In this document: piece by piece, positions 54,413-61,741 of the stretch
How the letters are laid out: each line of letters starts with the position of its first letter
How positions within the stretch are numbered: the stretch's first letter is position 1
Assembly (NCBI RefSeq): GCF_011089885.1
Contig: NZ_JAANBD010000015.1
Location: forward strand, 124,001 to 188,000
Direction of reading: 5' to 3'
DNA: 64,000 nucleotides
From: Thioalkalivibrio sp. XN279
Lineage (GTDB): Bacteria > Pseudomonadota > Gammaproteobacteria > Steroidobacterales > XN24
Position numbers and translations under genes: made by a program
Notes under the pieces: model-generated
The model's database searches: none
Told to the model about the DNA's origin: nothing
What the model saw: only the letters and a program-made list of their open reading frames with translations

Positions 54413-54900
54413 GCCCCCGCGAGGTCCAGCGGGCGCGCCGCCACCACGATGCCGTCGGCATCGGCATAGAGGTGCTCGCCCGGGCGGAAGGTGACGCCGG
54501 CGAAGCTCAGTGAGACGTCGCGCTGGCCTTCGCCCCGCTTGTGGGTCTTCAGCGGGATGGTGCCCAGCGCGTGCACGCCGAGCTCCAGCTGGTTGATGGC
54601 CGCGGAATCGCGAATGCAGCCGTTGATGACCAGGCCCCGCCACCCGTTCTTGACCGCCAGCTCGCCGAGCATGTCGCCGAGCAGCGCGCGGCGTTTCGAG
54701 CCGCCCCCGTCGACCACCAGCACGCGGCCTTCGCCGGGCTCAGACAGGGCTTCGCGGACCTTGGAATTGTCCTCGTAGCACTTCACCGTGGCGATCGGCC
54801 CGTCGAAGGCCGTGACCCGGCCGTAGCGCTGGAACATCGATTCCAGCACGTGCAGGTCCTGTTCGTGGGCGTCGCAAAGGTCGGCGGTATGGTGGGGCAT
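54409..54900 (-). CDS. rraA: Regulator of RNase E activity RraA
   Basis: 163 residues, canonical length. The segments [68 protein letters not shown] and [14 protein letters not shown] match the RraA family. RraA binds RNase E and lowers its activity. It is coexpressed with nudC, a decapping enzyme, giving an RNA-turnover pair. Confidence 0.94.
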   Translation of the reverse strand: MPHHTADLCDAHEQDLHVLESMFQRYGRVTAFDGPIATVKCYEDNSKVREALSEPGEGRVLVVDGGGSKRRALLGDMLGELAVKNGWRGLVINGCIRDSAAINQLELGVHALGTIPLKTHKRGEGQRDVSLSFAGVTFRPGEHLYADADGIVVAARPLDLAGA

Positions 54901-54939
54901 GTCGGCTCCGGGACAAGGCGTCGCCCCATATTCTACGCG

Positions 54940-55536
54940 TCATGGCGGCGCGCGCTTGGGCCGGCCCCGGCGACGTCCCCGCCTGATGATCCGGCAGGCA
55001 GGGCAGCGCCGGCTGTCCAGGGCGAGGGCGTCCTGGACGTAGAAGGCGCGGCACTCCGCGCAATCGAGCAGCAGCAGGTCGTGCCGCTCGGTCAGCGCCG
55101 CGAGCAGGCTCCAGGCGTGTTCGAAACTGATGTCGCTCCCGGGGCTCACGGCGCGGAATTCCTCGAAGGCGTCGCAGAACCGCTCGCCGAGCTCGAGCTC
55201 GTTGTCCAGCGGGACGGGCTGCGTGCTCAGGTCCGGGAGTATCTCCAGCAGGCCCCAGTTGGCGAATACGTGCGCCAGCAGCGAGGCTTCCGCCTGCAGG
55301 AGCGGGTTGCGGACGAAGAACTCGATGCTGGACGGCGACCTGCCACGGTGGCGCCGCACCACGCGCCCGGGCGCCCCGGGCGCGGAAAAATACCGGCTCC
55401 AGAGCTTGCGGATCTGGTCCTGGCTGAAGCCGGTGCAGCGCGTGATGATGTGCGTCCGGGCTTCGTGGCGTAACAGGCGGACGGCGAGATCACGCCGGGC
55501 CTGCTCCCCCTGGTACTTCTGTTCGTGGTCCGTCAT
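54940..55536 (-). CDS. FlhC-like transcriptional regulator
   Basis: 198 residues. The N-terminal half is helical (LLRHEARTHIITRCTGFSQDQIRKLWSRYF), resembling FlhC. Its C-terminal part has four cysteines in two CxxC pairs at 159/162 and 178/181 (CAEC and CPAC), the zinc site of FlhC. The tail is strongly basic (RRGRRRGRPKR). No flhD lies beside it and no flagellar genes are in the window. It is divergent from an unknown gene across a long palindrome that it may bind. Confidence 0.72.
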   Translation of the reverse strand: MTDHEQKYQGEQARRDLAVRLLRHEARTHIITRCTGFSQDQIRKLWSRYFSAPGAPGRVVRRHRGRSPSSIEFFVRNPLLQAEASLLAHVFANWGLLEILPDLSTQPVPLDNELELGERFCDAFEEFRAVSPGSDISFEHAWSLLAALTERHDLLLLDCAECRAFYVQDALALDSRRCPACRIIRRGRRRGRPKRAPP

Positions 55537-55589
55537 GGCGCATCCCCCCTGGTCGAGCGCCCACTTTCGCTCAGCCCTGCCCGCATTGG

Positions 55590-55627
55590 AATACCATATT
55601 TGGGCTTTCCAGACCAGATATGGTATT
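55590..55627. promoter_or_regulatory. 38-bp palindrome between divergent genes
   Basis: Arms AATACCATATTTGG (55590-55603) and CCAGATATGGTATT (55614-55627) are inverted with one mismatch in 14 bp, around a 10-bp spacer. It lies in the AT-rich intergenic region between the FlhC-like gene and the gene at 55720, as expected for a dimer operator. Confidence 0.8.
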
Positions 55628-55719
55628 ACTTACGTCAAATCTCGCTGCAGGCGGCCCTTATTCCGGGGTTACGCGCCGACGCAGAGCCCCTAATCTGCCT
55701 GTTCAGGGAGGGCAGCAAG

Positions 55720-56316
55720 ATGAGCATCACATTCAGGCGTGACCTGGCGGAGCTGAACGCCGAGTTCATCGGCTTGGCGGCAGAAGGGCTCGAACTCGGG
55801 CTGGCGGCGCCCGTGCAGCAACGTATCGCCGCGCTCGATCCACCCGGGCGCCGCGTCCTGGCCGCGGTGCCTTTCGCGCTGTTCGGGCTGGGTTTCGAGG
55901 AGGAGGGGGCCTGGACCACGCTGCTCTCGCCGTGCGTGCGCGACCTCGAGCCGGGCTATATCGCGACGAGAGCCCCGGCGGAAAGGTTCGCACTGCTCGC
56001 CCTGAGCACCCTGCGGACCTGCGTGCGCATGGCGTCCCGGAGTACTTCTTCCTGGATCGGCCTGCCGCCCGCGACCCGGCGACGCCTTGCAGCACTGGAG
56101 ATAGGCTTGCTGCCGCCGGTGGCCGCGTGCGCGGCGCCGCGCCTGCGGGCGAGGCGGGTCCTGCACGAAACGACCTGGGCGCGGCTGGTCGACGCGGTGG
56201 CCGACGGCGACGAGCGCCAGCTGGTGATCCTCGCGGCGCTGGGGCGGCAGTGGTCCATACGCCGCTCCCTCGGTATCAAGCCTGCGACTGCAGGTGCGCA
56301 TGCATTCCGCCGTTGA
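55720..56316 (+). CDS. Protein of unknown function, divergent from the FlhC-like gene
   Basis: 198 residues, helical and rich in leucine, alanine and arginine. Segments such as VQQRIAALDPPGRRVLAAVPFALFGLGFEEEGAW and a basic middle (RRRLAALEIG) are visible. No signal peptide, membrane segment, zinc site or known motif is apparent. The ATG at 55720 has GGGAGGGC upstream. Because it shares the palindrome with the FlhC-like regulator and has the same length, it may be a functional partner; this is inference only. Confidence 0.7.
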   Translation: MSITFRRDLAELNAEFIGLAAEGLELGLAAPVQQRIAALDPPGRRVLAAVPFALFGLGFEEEGAWTTLLSPCVRDLEPGYIATRAPAERFALLALSTLRTCVRMASRSTSSWIGLPPATRRRLAALEIGLLPPVAACAAPRLRARRVLHETTWARLVDAVADGDERQLVILAALGRQWSIRRSLGIKPATAGAHAFRR

Positions 56317-56418
56317 CCGCCCGGCGCGCCTCGTTCTGCGAAGTTGTTAAAATGAACGACTTCGCCGGGCACCCGGCCGCGCTTCCCGCGCGGCGCCGCC
56401 CGGCCTCCAGGCAGGCGC

Positions 56419-57348
56419 ATGAAGGCCCTCGAACTCGAAAATCTCAGCAAGACCTACCCCAACGGGGTGCAGGCCCTCAAAGGCATCGATCTCGCCGTGG
56501 AAGAGGGCGATTTCTTCGCCCTGCTCGGTCCCAACGGCGCCGGCAAGAGCACCACCATCGGCATCGTCACCTCGCTGGTGACCAAGACCGGCGGCACGGC
56601 AAAGATCTTCGGTCACGACATCGATCGCGATTTTTCGGCCGCCAAGGCCTGCATCGGGCTGGTGCCGCAGGAGCTCAACCTGAACCAGTTCGAGAAAGTG
56701 GAGAGCATCGTCGCGACCCAGGGCGGTTATTACGGCATGGCGCGCGCCGAGGCGCTGGAGCGGGCGGAGAAGTACCTGCGCGAGCTGCAGCTTTGGGATC
56801 GTCGCCACGACATCGCGCGCTCGCTGTCCGGCGGCATGAAGCGCCGCCTGATGATCGCCCGCGCGCTGGTGCACGAGCCGAAGCTGCTGATCCTCGACGA
56901 GCCCACGGCCGGCGTGGACATCGAGATCCGCCGTTCTATGTGGGGTTTCCTGCGCAAGGTCAACGCCGAGGGCACCACCATCATCCTCACCACGCACTAT
57001 CTCGAGGAAGCGGAAAACCTGTGTCGCAACGTGGCCATCATCGATCACGGCCGCATCATCGAGAACGATCGCATGAGCCGCGTGCTGCGCAAGCTGCACA
57101 TGGAGACCTTCCTGCTCACGCTGGACCGGGAGTACGAGGTGGCGCCGACGCTGGACGGCTACGACACCCGCCTGGTCGATCCGCTGACGCTGGAAGTCGA
57201 CGTGCACAGCCGCCAGGGCATCAACGAGTTGTTCCACGCCTTGTCCGCCGCGGACATCAGGGTGACTTCCATGCGCAACAAGGCCAACCGCCTCGAAGAG
57301 CTGTTCATCCGCCTGGTCGACCAGGGCAGCGACGGCCGGGCGGCCTGA
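56419..57348 (+). CDS. ABC-2 type exporter ATPase (YadG-like)
   Basis: 309 residues. Walker A GPNGAGKST, Q-loop GLVPQELNLN, signature LSGGMKRR, Walker B LLILDEPTAGVD and the switch LTTHYLEEAE form a complete ABC-2/DrrA-like ATPase. A C-terminal domain of about 80 residues follows, as in YadG. It is followed after 11 bp by its permease. Confidence 0.94.
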   Translation: MKALELENLSKTYPNGVQALKGIDLAVEEGDFFALLGPNGAGKSTTIGIVTSLVTKTGGTAKIFGHDIDRDFSAAKACIGLVPQELNLNQFEKVESIVATQGGYYGMARAEALERAEKYLRELQLWDRRHDIARSLSGGMKRRLMIARALVHEPKLLILDEPTAGVDIEIRRSMWGFLRKVNAEGTTIILTTHYLEEAENLCRNVAIIDHGRIIENDRMSRVLRKLHMETFLLTLDREYEVAPTLDGYDTRLVDPLTLEVDVHSRQGINELFHALSAADIRVTSMRNKANRLEELFIRLVDQGSDGRAA

Positions 57349-57359
57349 GGAGCACGAGC

Positions 57360-58133
57360 ATGGAACTGCGCGCACAGTGGAACGCCTTCTCCACGCTGGT
57401 CATCAAGGAATACAACCGCATCGTGCGGATCTGGATCCAGACCATCGTGCCGCCGGCGATCACGATGACGCTGTACTTCATCATCTTCGGCAGCCTCATC
57501 GGCAAGCGCATCGGCCAGATGGACGGCTTCGATTACATGCAGTTCATGGCGCCGGGCCTGATCATGCTCTCCGTGATCACCAACTCCTACGGCAACGTGG
57601 TGAGCAGCTTCTTCGGCGCCAAGTTCGGCCGCCACATCGAGGAGATGCTGGTCTCGCCCATGCCCAACTACCTGATCCTGTGGGGCCACGTCGCCGGCGG
57701 CGTCATTCGTGGCCTGTTCGTCGGCGGCGTCGTCACGGTGGTCGCGCTGTTCTTCACCAAGCTGGAGATGCAGCATCCCTGGATCGTGCTCACCACCGTG
57801 GTATTGACCGCCATCGTGTTCTCGCTCGGCGGTTTCATCAACGCCGTGTTCGCGAAGAAGTTCGACGACATCAGCATCGTGCCGACCTTTATCCTTACGC
57901 CGCTGACCTACCTGGGCGGCGTGTTCTACTCGATCTCGCTGCTGCCGCCGTTCTGGCAGCACGTGTCACAGGCCAATCCCATCCTCTACATGGTCAATGC
58001 CTTCCGCTACGGCGTGCTGGGCAGCTCCGACATCCCCATCGGCACGGCCTACGCCATCATCGGCGTGGCCATCGCGCTCCTGTACGGCGTCTCCATGTAC
58101 CTGCTGAACCGCGGCATCGGCATCCGCGAATGA
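57360..58133 (+). CDS. ABC-2 type exporter permease (YadH-like)
   Basis: 257 residues with six hydrophobic segments. LVIKEYNRIVRIWIQTIVPPAITMTLYFIIFG at the N-terminus and the FINAVFAKKFDDISIVPTFILTPLTYLGGVFYSI segment are typical of YadH and ABC-2 permeases. A GAGGAGC ribosome binding site precedes the ATG. The YadGH system has no certain substrate; export of a lipid or polysaccharide is possible. Confidence 0.93.
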   Translation: MELRAQWNAFSTLVIKEYNRIVRIWIQTIVPPAITMTLYFIIFGSLIGKRIGQMDGFDYMQFMAPGLIMLSVITNSYGNVVSSFFGAKFGRHIEEMLVSPMPNYLILWGHVAGGVIRGLFVGGVVTVVALFFTKLEMQHPWIVLTTVVLTAIVFSLGGFINAVFAKKFDDISIVPTFILTPLTYLGGVFYSISLLPPFWQHVSQANPILYMVNAFRYGVLGSSDIPIGTAYAIIGVAIALLYGVSMYLLNRGIGIRE

Positions 58134-58134
58134 C

Positions 58135-58839
58135 ATGTGCGGCCGCTACGCCCTCTACACCCCGATAGAAGCCGTCGCCCGGCTGTTCCGGGTGGCAGAG
58201 GTCCACGCCCACGACATCGCGCCGCGCTACAACATCGCGCCCACCCAGGAAGTGCCCATCGTGCGGCGCTCACCGTTTCCGGCAGCTGACGCTGCCCAAG
58301 CCCGCGCCGCGCCGCCAGTCGAGCTGGCGCTGGCGCGCTGGGGCCTGGTGCCGTTCTGGGCCAAGGACCCGGCCATCGGCAACCGCATGATCAACGCCCG
58401 TGGCGAGACCGTGGCCGCCAAGCCGGCCTTCCGCGCCGCCTTCCGCAAGCGCCGCTGCCTGGTGCCCGCGGACGGCTTCTTCGAATGGCAGAAGACCGGC
58501 GACGGCAAGCAGCCCTGGTACATCCGCGATGCCGGCGGCGAGCCCATGGCGCTGGCCGGCCTGTGGGAGTTGTGGGACCCGCCCGACGGCGGCGAGCCGC
58601 TGGCCAGCTGCGCCATCATCACCACCGGCGCCAACGCGCTCATGCGCCCGCTGCACGAGCGCATGCCCGTGGTCCTCGACGAGGCCGGCCGCGCCGCGTG
58701 GCTCGACCCCGAGGCAGATTCCGGGACGCTCGAGGCGCTGCTGGCGCCGGCGCCCGACGGCATCCTCGAGGCCTGGCCGGTGAGCCGGCGCGTGAACAGT
58801 CCCTTCAACGAGGATCCCTCGCTCGTCCAGCCGGCCTGA
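58135..58839 (+). CDS. yedK: SRAP-family abasic-site-binding protein (YedK/HMCES)
   Basis: 234 residues. The N-terminal MCGRYALYT has the catalytic Cys2, and RYNIAPTQEVPIV, INARGET, RCLVPADGFFEW and HERMPVVL supply the remaining active-site residues (Asn, Glu, His). YedK crosslinks covalently to abasic sites in single-stranded DNA and shields them. It starts 1 nt after the permease stop. Its own stop codon lies in a TGACCGCGGGG context and hairpin copy D follows. Confidence 0.95.
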   Translation: MCGRYALYTPIEAVARLFRVAEVHAHDIAPRYNIAPTQEVPIVRRSPFPAADAAQARAAPPVELALARWGLVPFWAKDPAIGNRMINARGETVAAKPAFRAAFRKRRCLVPADGFFEWQKTGDGKQPWYIRDAGGEPMALAGLWELWDPPDGGEPLASCAIITTGANALMRPLHERMPVVLDEAGRAAWLDPEADSGTLEALLAPAPDGILEAWPVSRRVNSPFNEDPSLVQPA

Positions 58840-58869
58840 CCGCGGGGTCGGTTCCTGCAAGACCTGACC

Positions 58870-58947
58870 GCGTGGCCGTGACATGCATGGCACCCTTCGC
58901 TTGGAATTCTTATGCCGCTCAGGGCGCCATGCATGTCACGCCCCCGC
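58870..58947 (+). repeat. Conserved-loop hairpin, copy D
   Basis: 78 nt. The inner stem CGTGACATGCATGGC (58877-58891) pairs perfectly with 58926-58940; three further G-C pairs follow one mismatch. The 26-nt apical loop (58896-58921, TTCGCTTGGAATTC...GCTCA) is related to the A/B/C loop. The foot (58870-58875 with 58942-58947) is imperfect. Paired head to head with copy E. Confidence 0.9.
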
Positions 58948-59126
58948 TGCCACTTCAGGGCCTGCACGGACCGGGGCGTGCGGCCAGGAACTCACCAGAT
59001 CCGGCTCGCCTGGTGTCAGCCCGGCCCGATGTAGCTACGGCCCGCGTGACGACGGTCGGCTGGCGAGTGCCGGCGCAAGGTGCCGAGTCCGGGTGCGCTG
59101 TCGGCGCTCGGCCCTTTGGCGTCGCA
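58948..59126. other. Non-coding spacer between hairpins D and E
   Basis: 179 bp of GC-rich sequence without a supportable gene. It has inward-facing hairpins on both sides, as in the B-C spacer. Confidence 0.6.
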
Positions 59127-59204
59127 GCGGGGCCGGGTCCTGTAGGGTCCCCTGAGCGGCATAAGAATTCCAAGCGAAGGGGACCCTACAGGGGCCGGCC
59201 CCGC
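59127..59204 (-). repeat. Conserved-loop hairpin, copy E
   Basis: 78 nt. Foot GCGGGGCCGGG (59127-59137) pairs with 59194-59204 (one mismatch). Inner stem CCTGTAGGGTCCCC (59139-59152) pairs perfectly with 59179-59192. The 26-nt loop (59153-59178) is the exact reverse complement of the copy D loop, whereas the stems are unrelated. It begins 3 nt after the stop codon of the FakA-FakB fusion gene. Confidence 0.93.
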
Positions 59205-59206
59205 GG

Positions 59207-61027
59207 TCAGGTGTCGAGGCGTTGCAGGGCGACCACCAGCGTGCCGGGCCCGCCGTGCACGCCCAGCGCGGTGCCGATCTCGGTGACGAAGGCCTGCTCC
59301 AGGCCGGGCAGGCGCGCCTGCAGCTCAGCCAGCAGCTCGGCAGCGGCCTCCGGAGCATTGGCGTGGCCGACGGCGAGGCGCTGGCCGACGGGGGGCCCGG
59401 CGTGTTTCGCGATCCAGCGCGCGAACCGCGCGATGCGCCTGCGGTGGCCGAGCAGCGCCCCGGCGGTGCCGATGCGCCCGTCCGGGAAGGTGGCGAGGAT
59501 CGGTTCGAGGCGCAGCAGCCGCGCGATGACGCGCTTGGATGGCGGCACCCGCCCGCCCCGCACGGCGTGCTCCAGGCTGCCGAGCAGCGCCCAGGTTCGG
59601 GTGTTGGCGACGATGCCTTCCAGCGCGAGCGTGATCTCTTCGACGCTGTGCCCGGCCGCGGCCAGCTCGGCGGCGCGCAGCGCGACCAGCCCCTGGCCGA
59701 TGGACGCATTGCGGGAGTCGACCGCCAGCACCGGGGTCCGGGTGGCGGCGCGAGCCGCGGCGGATTGCGCGGCCTGGAAGGTGCCGCTGCCCCAGCCGGT
59801 CACATGGATGGAGACGATCCCGGCGTGGTGGCTGGCGAGAATCTGGTACAGGCGCCGGAAGTCGCCCGGGGGCGGCTGCGAGGTTGTGGGGTGCGCGTCG
59901 CTTTCCGCCATGAGGCGGTAGAACTCCGAGGTGTCCAGGCTGACCTTGTCGAGGTAACTTTGTGCGCCGAAATGGATGCGCACCGGCACGGTGTGGATGT
60001 CCATGGAAGTGAGCAGCTCTTCCGGCAGGTCGGCGGCGCTGTCGGTGACGACGGCGACGATTCCTGCGCCGCTGCGCGCCGCGACCTGCTGGGCCTGCAT
60101 GTCGTCGGCTTTCTTCGCGCTGACTGCGCCGAAGCGGGCCGCGGCGCGGAACACCTCCTCGGGGTCGTCCGCGTGAATGTGAATGCGTGCCCGTCGCGTG
60201 CCGCCGGCGATGACCAGGCTGCTGCCGAGACCGGCAAGGGCGCCGCGCAGGCGGCGCCGGTCCAGGTCGCCCGTGACCAGGCACTCGGTGCACCAGCGGT
60301 GACCGCTGTTGTCGCCCGCGTCGAAAAAACTGGCTTCCTGGGCCTGATGCGCTTGTCCCTGTGCGGGCGCCGCATTTTCGCTGTCGGTGCGCAGGGAGCC
60401 GTGGCGGACGAAATCCGTGATGCCCTGCAGCAGGTCGACGAAGCCCTGTGCCCCGGCGTCCACCACGCCCGCCTTGCGCAAGGCCTCGAGCTGCTGGGTG
60501 GTGGCGGCCAGCGAACGCTGTGCCCGTGCCAGTCCGGCGTCCAGCAGCGCCGCGAAATCCTGGCCGCCGGCGGCGATCTGCTGCCCCAATTCGGCGGCGA
60601 AATCGCGCACGACCGTCAATATGGTGCCTTCGCGCGGTTCGCTCAGCGCGTCCTGGGCGTAGCTGGCGCCCAGTTCCACTGCTGCCGCGAAGTGTCGGGT
60701 CGTGAGCAGGCGCTGGTCCTGGCTCGCGTCGCAGACGCCGTGGAAGAACTGCGCCAGGATGGCGCCCGAGTTGCCGCGTGCGCCGTCGAGCGCGGCGTCG
60801 GCGACGATCTCGAGCAGCTTGCCGGCGTGTCGCTCTTGGTGGCGCAGCAGCGCGGCGCGCACTGAGCCGAGCATCACCGCCAGGTTGGTGCCGGTGTCGC
60901 CGTCCGGCACCGGGAACACGTTGATGCGATTGAGATGCTCGGCGTCGGCCGCAACCCGCGCGATGCCGGCCAGCAGCCCGCGCGCCAGCCGTTGACCATC
61001 GAGGTACGCAATACCCGCTGTCGCCAA
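59207..61027 (-). CDS. FakA-FakB fusion (DAK2 kinase plus DegV fatty-acid-binding domain)
   Basis: 606 residues. The N-terminal DAK2/FakA domain (about 8-200) has NVFPVPDGDTGTNLAVML and DGARGNSGAILAQFFHG for nucleotide and metal binding. A middle domain resembling FakA (about 210-310) contains CTECLV and HIHADDPEEVF. The C-terminal DegV/FakB domain (about 315-600) opens GIVAVVTDSAADLPEEL and has the TSQPPPGDF acyl-binding motif. In Firmicutes these are separate proteins that phosphorylate exogenous fatty acids; here donor and carrier are one chain. It is convergent with yedK. Confidence 0.9.
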   Translation of the reverse strand: MATAGIAYLDGQRLARGLLAGIARVAADAEHLNRINVFPVPDGDTGTNLAVMLGSVRAALLRHQERHAGKLLEIVADAALDGARGNSGAILAQFFHGVCDASQDQRLLTTRHFAAAVELGASYAQDALSEPREGTILTVVRDFAAELGQQIAAGGQDFAALLDAGLARAQRSLAATTQQLEALRKAGVVDAGAQGFVDLLQGITDFVRHGSLRTDSENAAPAQGQAHQAQEASFFDAGDNSGHRWCTECLVTGDLDRRRLRGALAGLGSSLVIAGGTRRARIHIHADDPEEVFRAAARFGAVSAKKADDMQAQQVAARSGAGIVAVVTDSAADLPEELLTSMDIHTVPVRIHFGAQSYLDKVSLDTSEFYRLMAESDAHPTTSQPPPGDFRRLYQILASHHAGIVSIHVTGWGSGTFQAAQSAAARAATRTPVLAVDSRNASIGQGLVALRAAELAAAGHSVEEITLALEGIVANTRTWALLGSLEHAVRGGRVPPSKRVIARLLRLEPILATFPDGRIGTAGALLGHRRRIARFARWIAKHAGPPVGQRLAVGHANAPEAAAELLAELQARLPGLEQAFVTEIGTALGVHGGPGTLVVALQRLDT

Positions 61028-61033
61028 GCCCGC

Positions 61034-61741
61034 CTAGTCCCGTGTCAGCAGGAACTGTTGGCCCTGGTAGTTCATCACCACGCCGGTCCGCGTGATGCGT
61101 TCCACCTTCGGCCCCTCCTGCGTGGCGTTGCCCTCGTTGTAGCGCCGCATGTTGATGAACACGAAGCGCTCGGCCGGGTCGCCGCTGTAGACATGGATGT
61201 CGAGATGCATGTGCGGCACGTTGAGCTCGCCACGGACCACGAGGTCGGCAAAGCGCGGCAGCCTGGCGTCTTCGGTCGCGGTGGCGGTGCTGTCGGCCGG
61301 CGCCGCCGAGGTGGTGCGTGCGGCGGGCGACGATGCGGCCGTGGCTGGCGCGGCGCTCGCACGCGAGCTGGTGCTGCTGGACCCCGGCGGCAACTCCGTG
61401 GTCAGGGACCGCACTTCATGGCGGGTGGGCTTGTCCGGCAGCGGCAGCGGCGTGGCGACGGTGGTTTCCCGGGCCTGGCCGGCAGTGGTTGCGCGGGCGG
61501 GCTGGGCCGGGGCGGCGGCAGGGGGTGCGGTGGTCGTGACGGCTGCGGGCTCGGGGCTCGAGTTGCGCAGCAGCACAGCTGCGAGGACCACGATGTTGAG
61601 CGCCAGCAACACCACCAGCACGGGCAGCCACTTCGGACTGCGCCGGTCGGGCCGGCTCTCCGGCACCATCGCCAGCGCCGGCCCGGCTTCCCGCTGCCGC
61701 TCGTGTTCAGACTTGCGCAGGGCTTCGAGAATCAGCGACAT
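61034..61741 (-). CDS. gspB: General secretion pathway protein B
   Basis: 235 residues. MSLILEALRKSEHERQRE is the typical GspB start, followed by one membrane helix (LPVLVVLLALNIVVLAAVLL), a long Ala/Pro/Thr/Ser-rich linker and a C-terminal periplasmic domain (LPRFADLVVRGELNVPHMHLDIHVYSGDPAERFVFINMRRY). With GspA it helps insert the GspD secretin through peptidoglycan. The ATG shares its A with the gspA stop (TGATG). Confidence 0.92.
   Translation of the reverse strand: MSLILEALRKSEHERQREAGPALAMVPESRPDRRSPKWLPVLVVLLALNIVVLAAVLLRNSSPEPAAVTTTAPPAAAPAQPARATTAGQARETTVATPLPLPDKPTRHEVRSLTTELPPGSSSTSSRASAAPATAASSPAARTTSAAPADSTATATEDARLPRFADLVVRGELNVPHMHLDIHVYSGDPAERFVFINMRRYNEGNATQEGPKVERITRTGVVMNYQGQQFLLTRD

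Noticed and set aside
50421-59204. CRISPR array or integron attC sites as an explanation for the repeated hairpins
   Set aside because: Copies are single or in inverted pairs with no regular spacers or cas genes. attC sites do not carry a conserved central loop, and no integrase is present.
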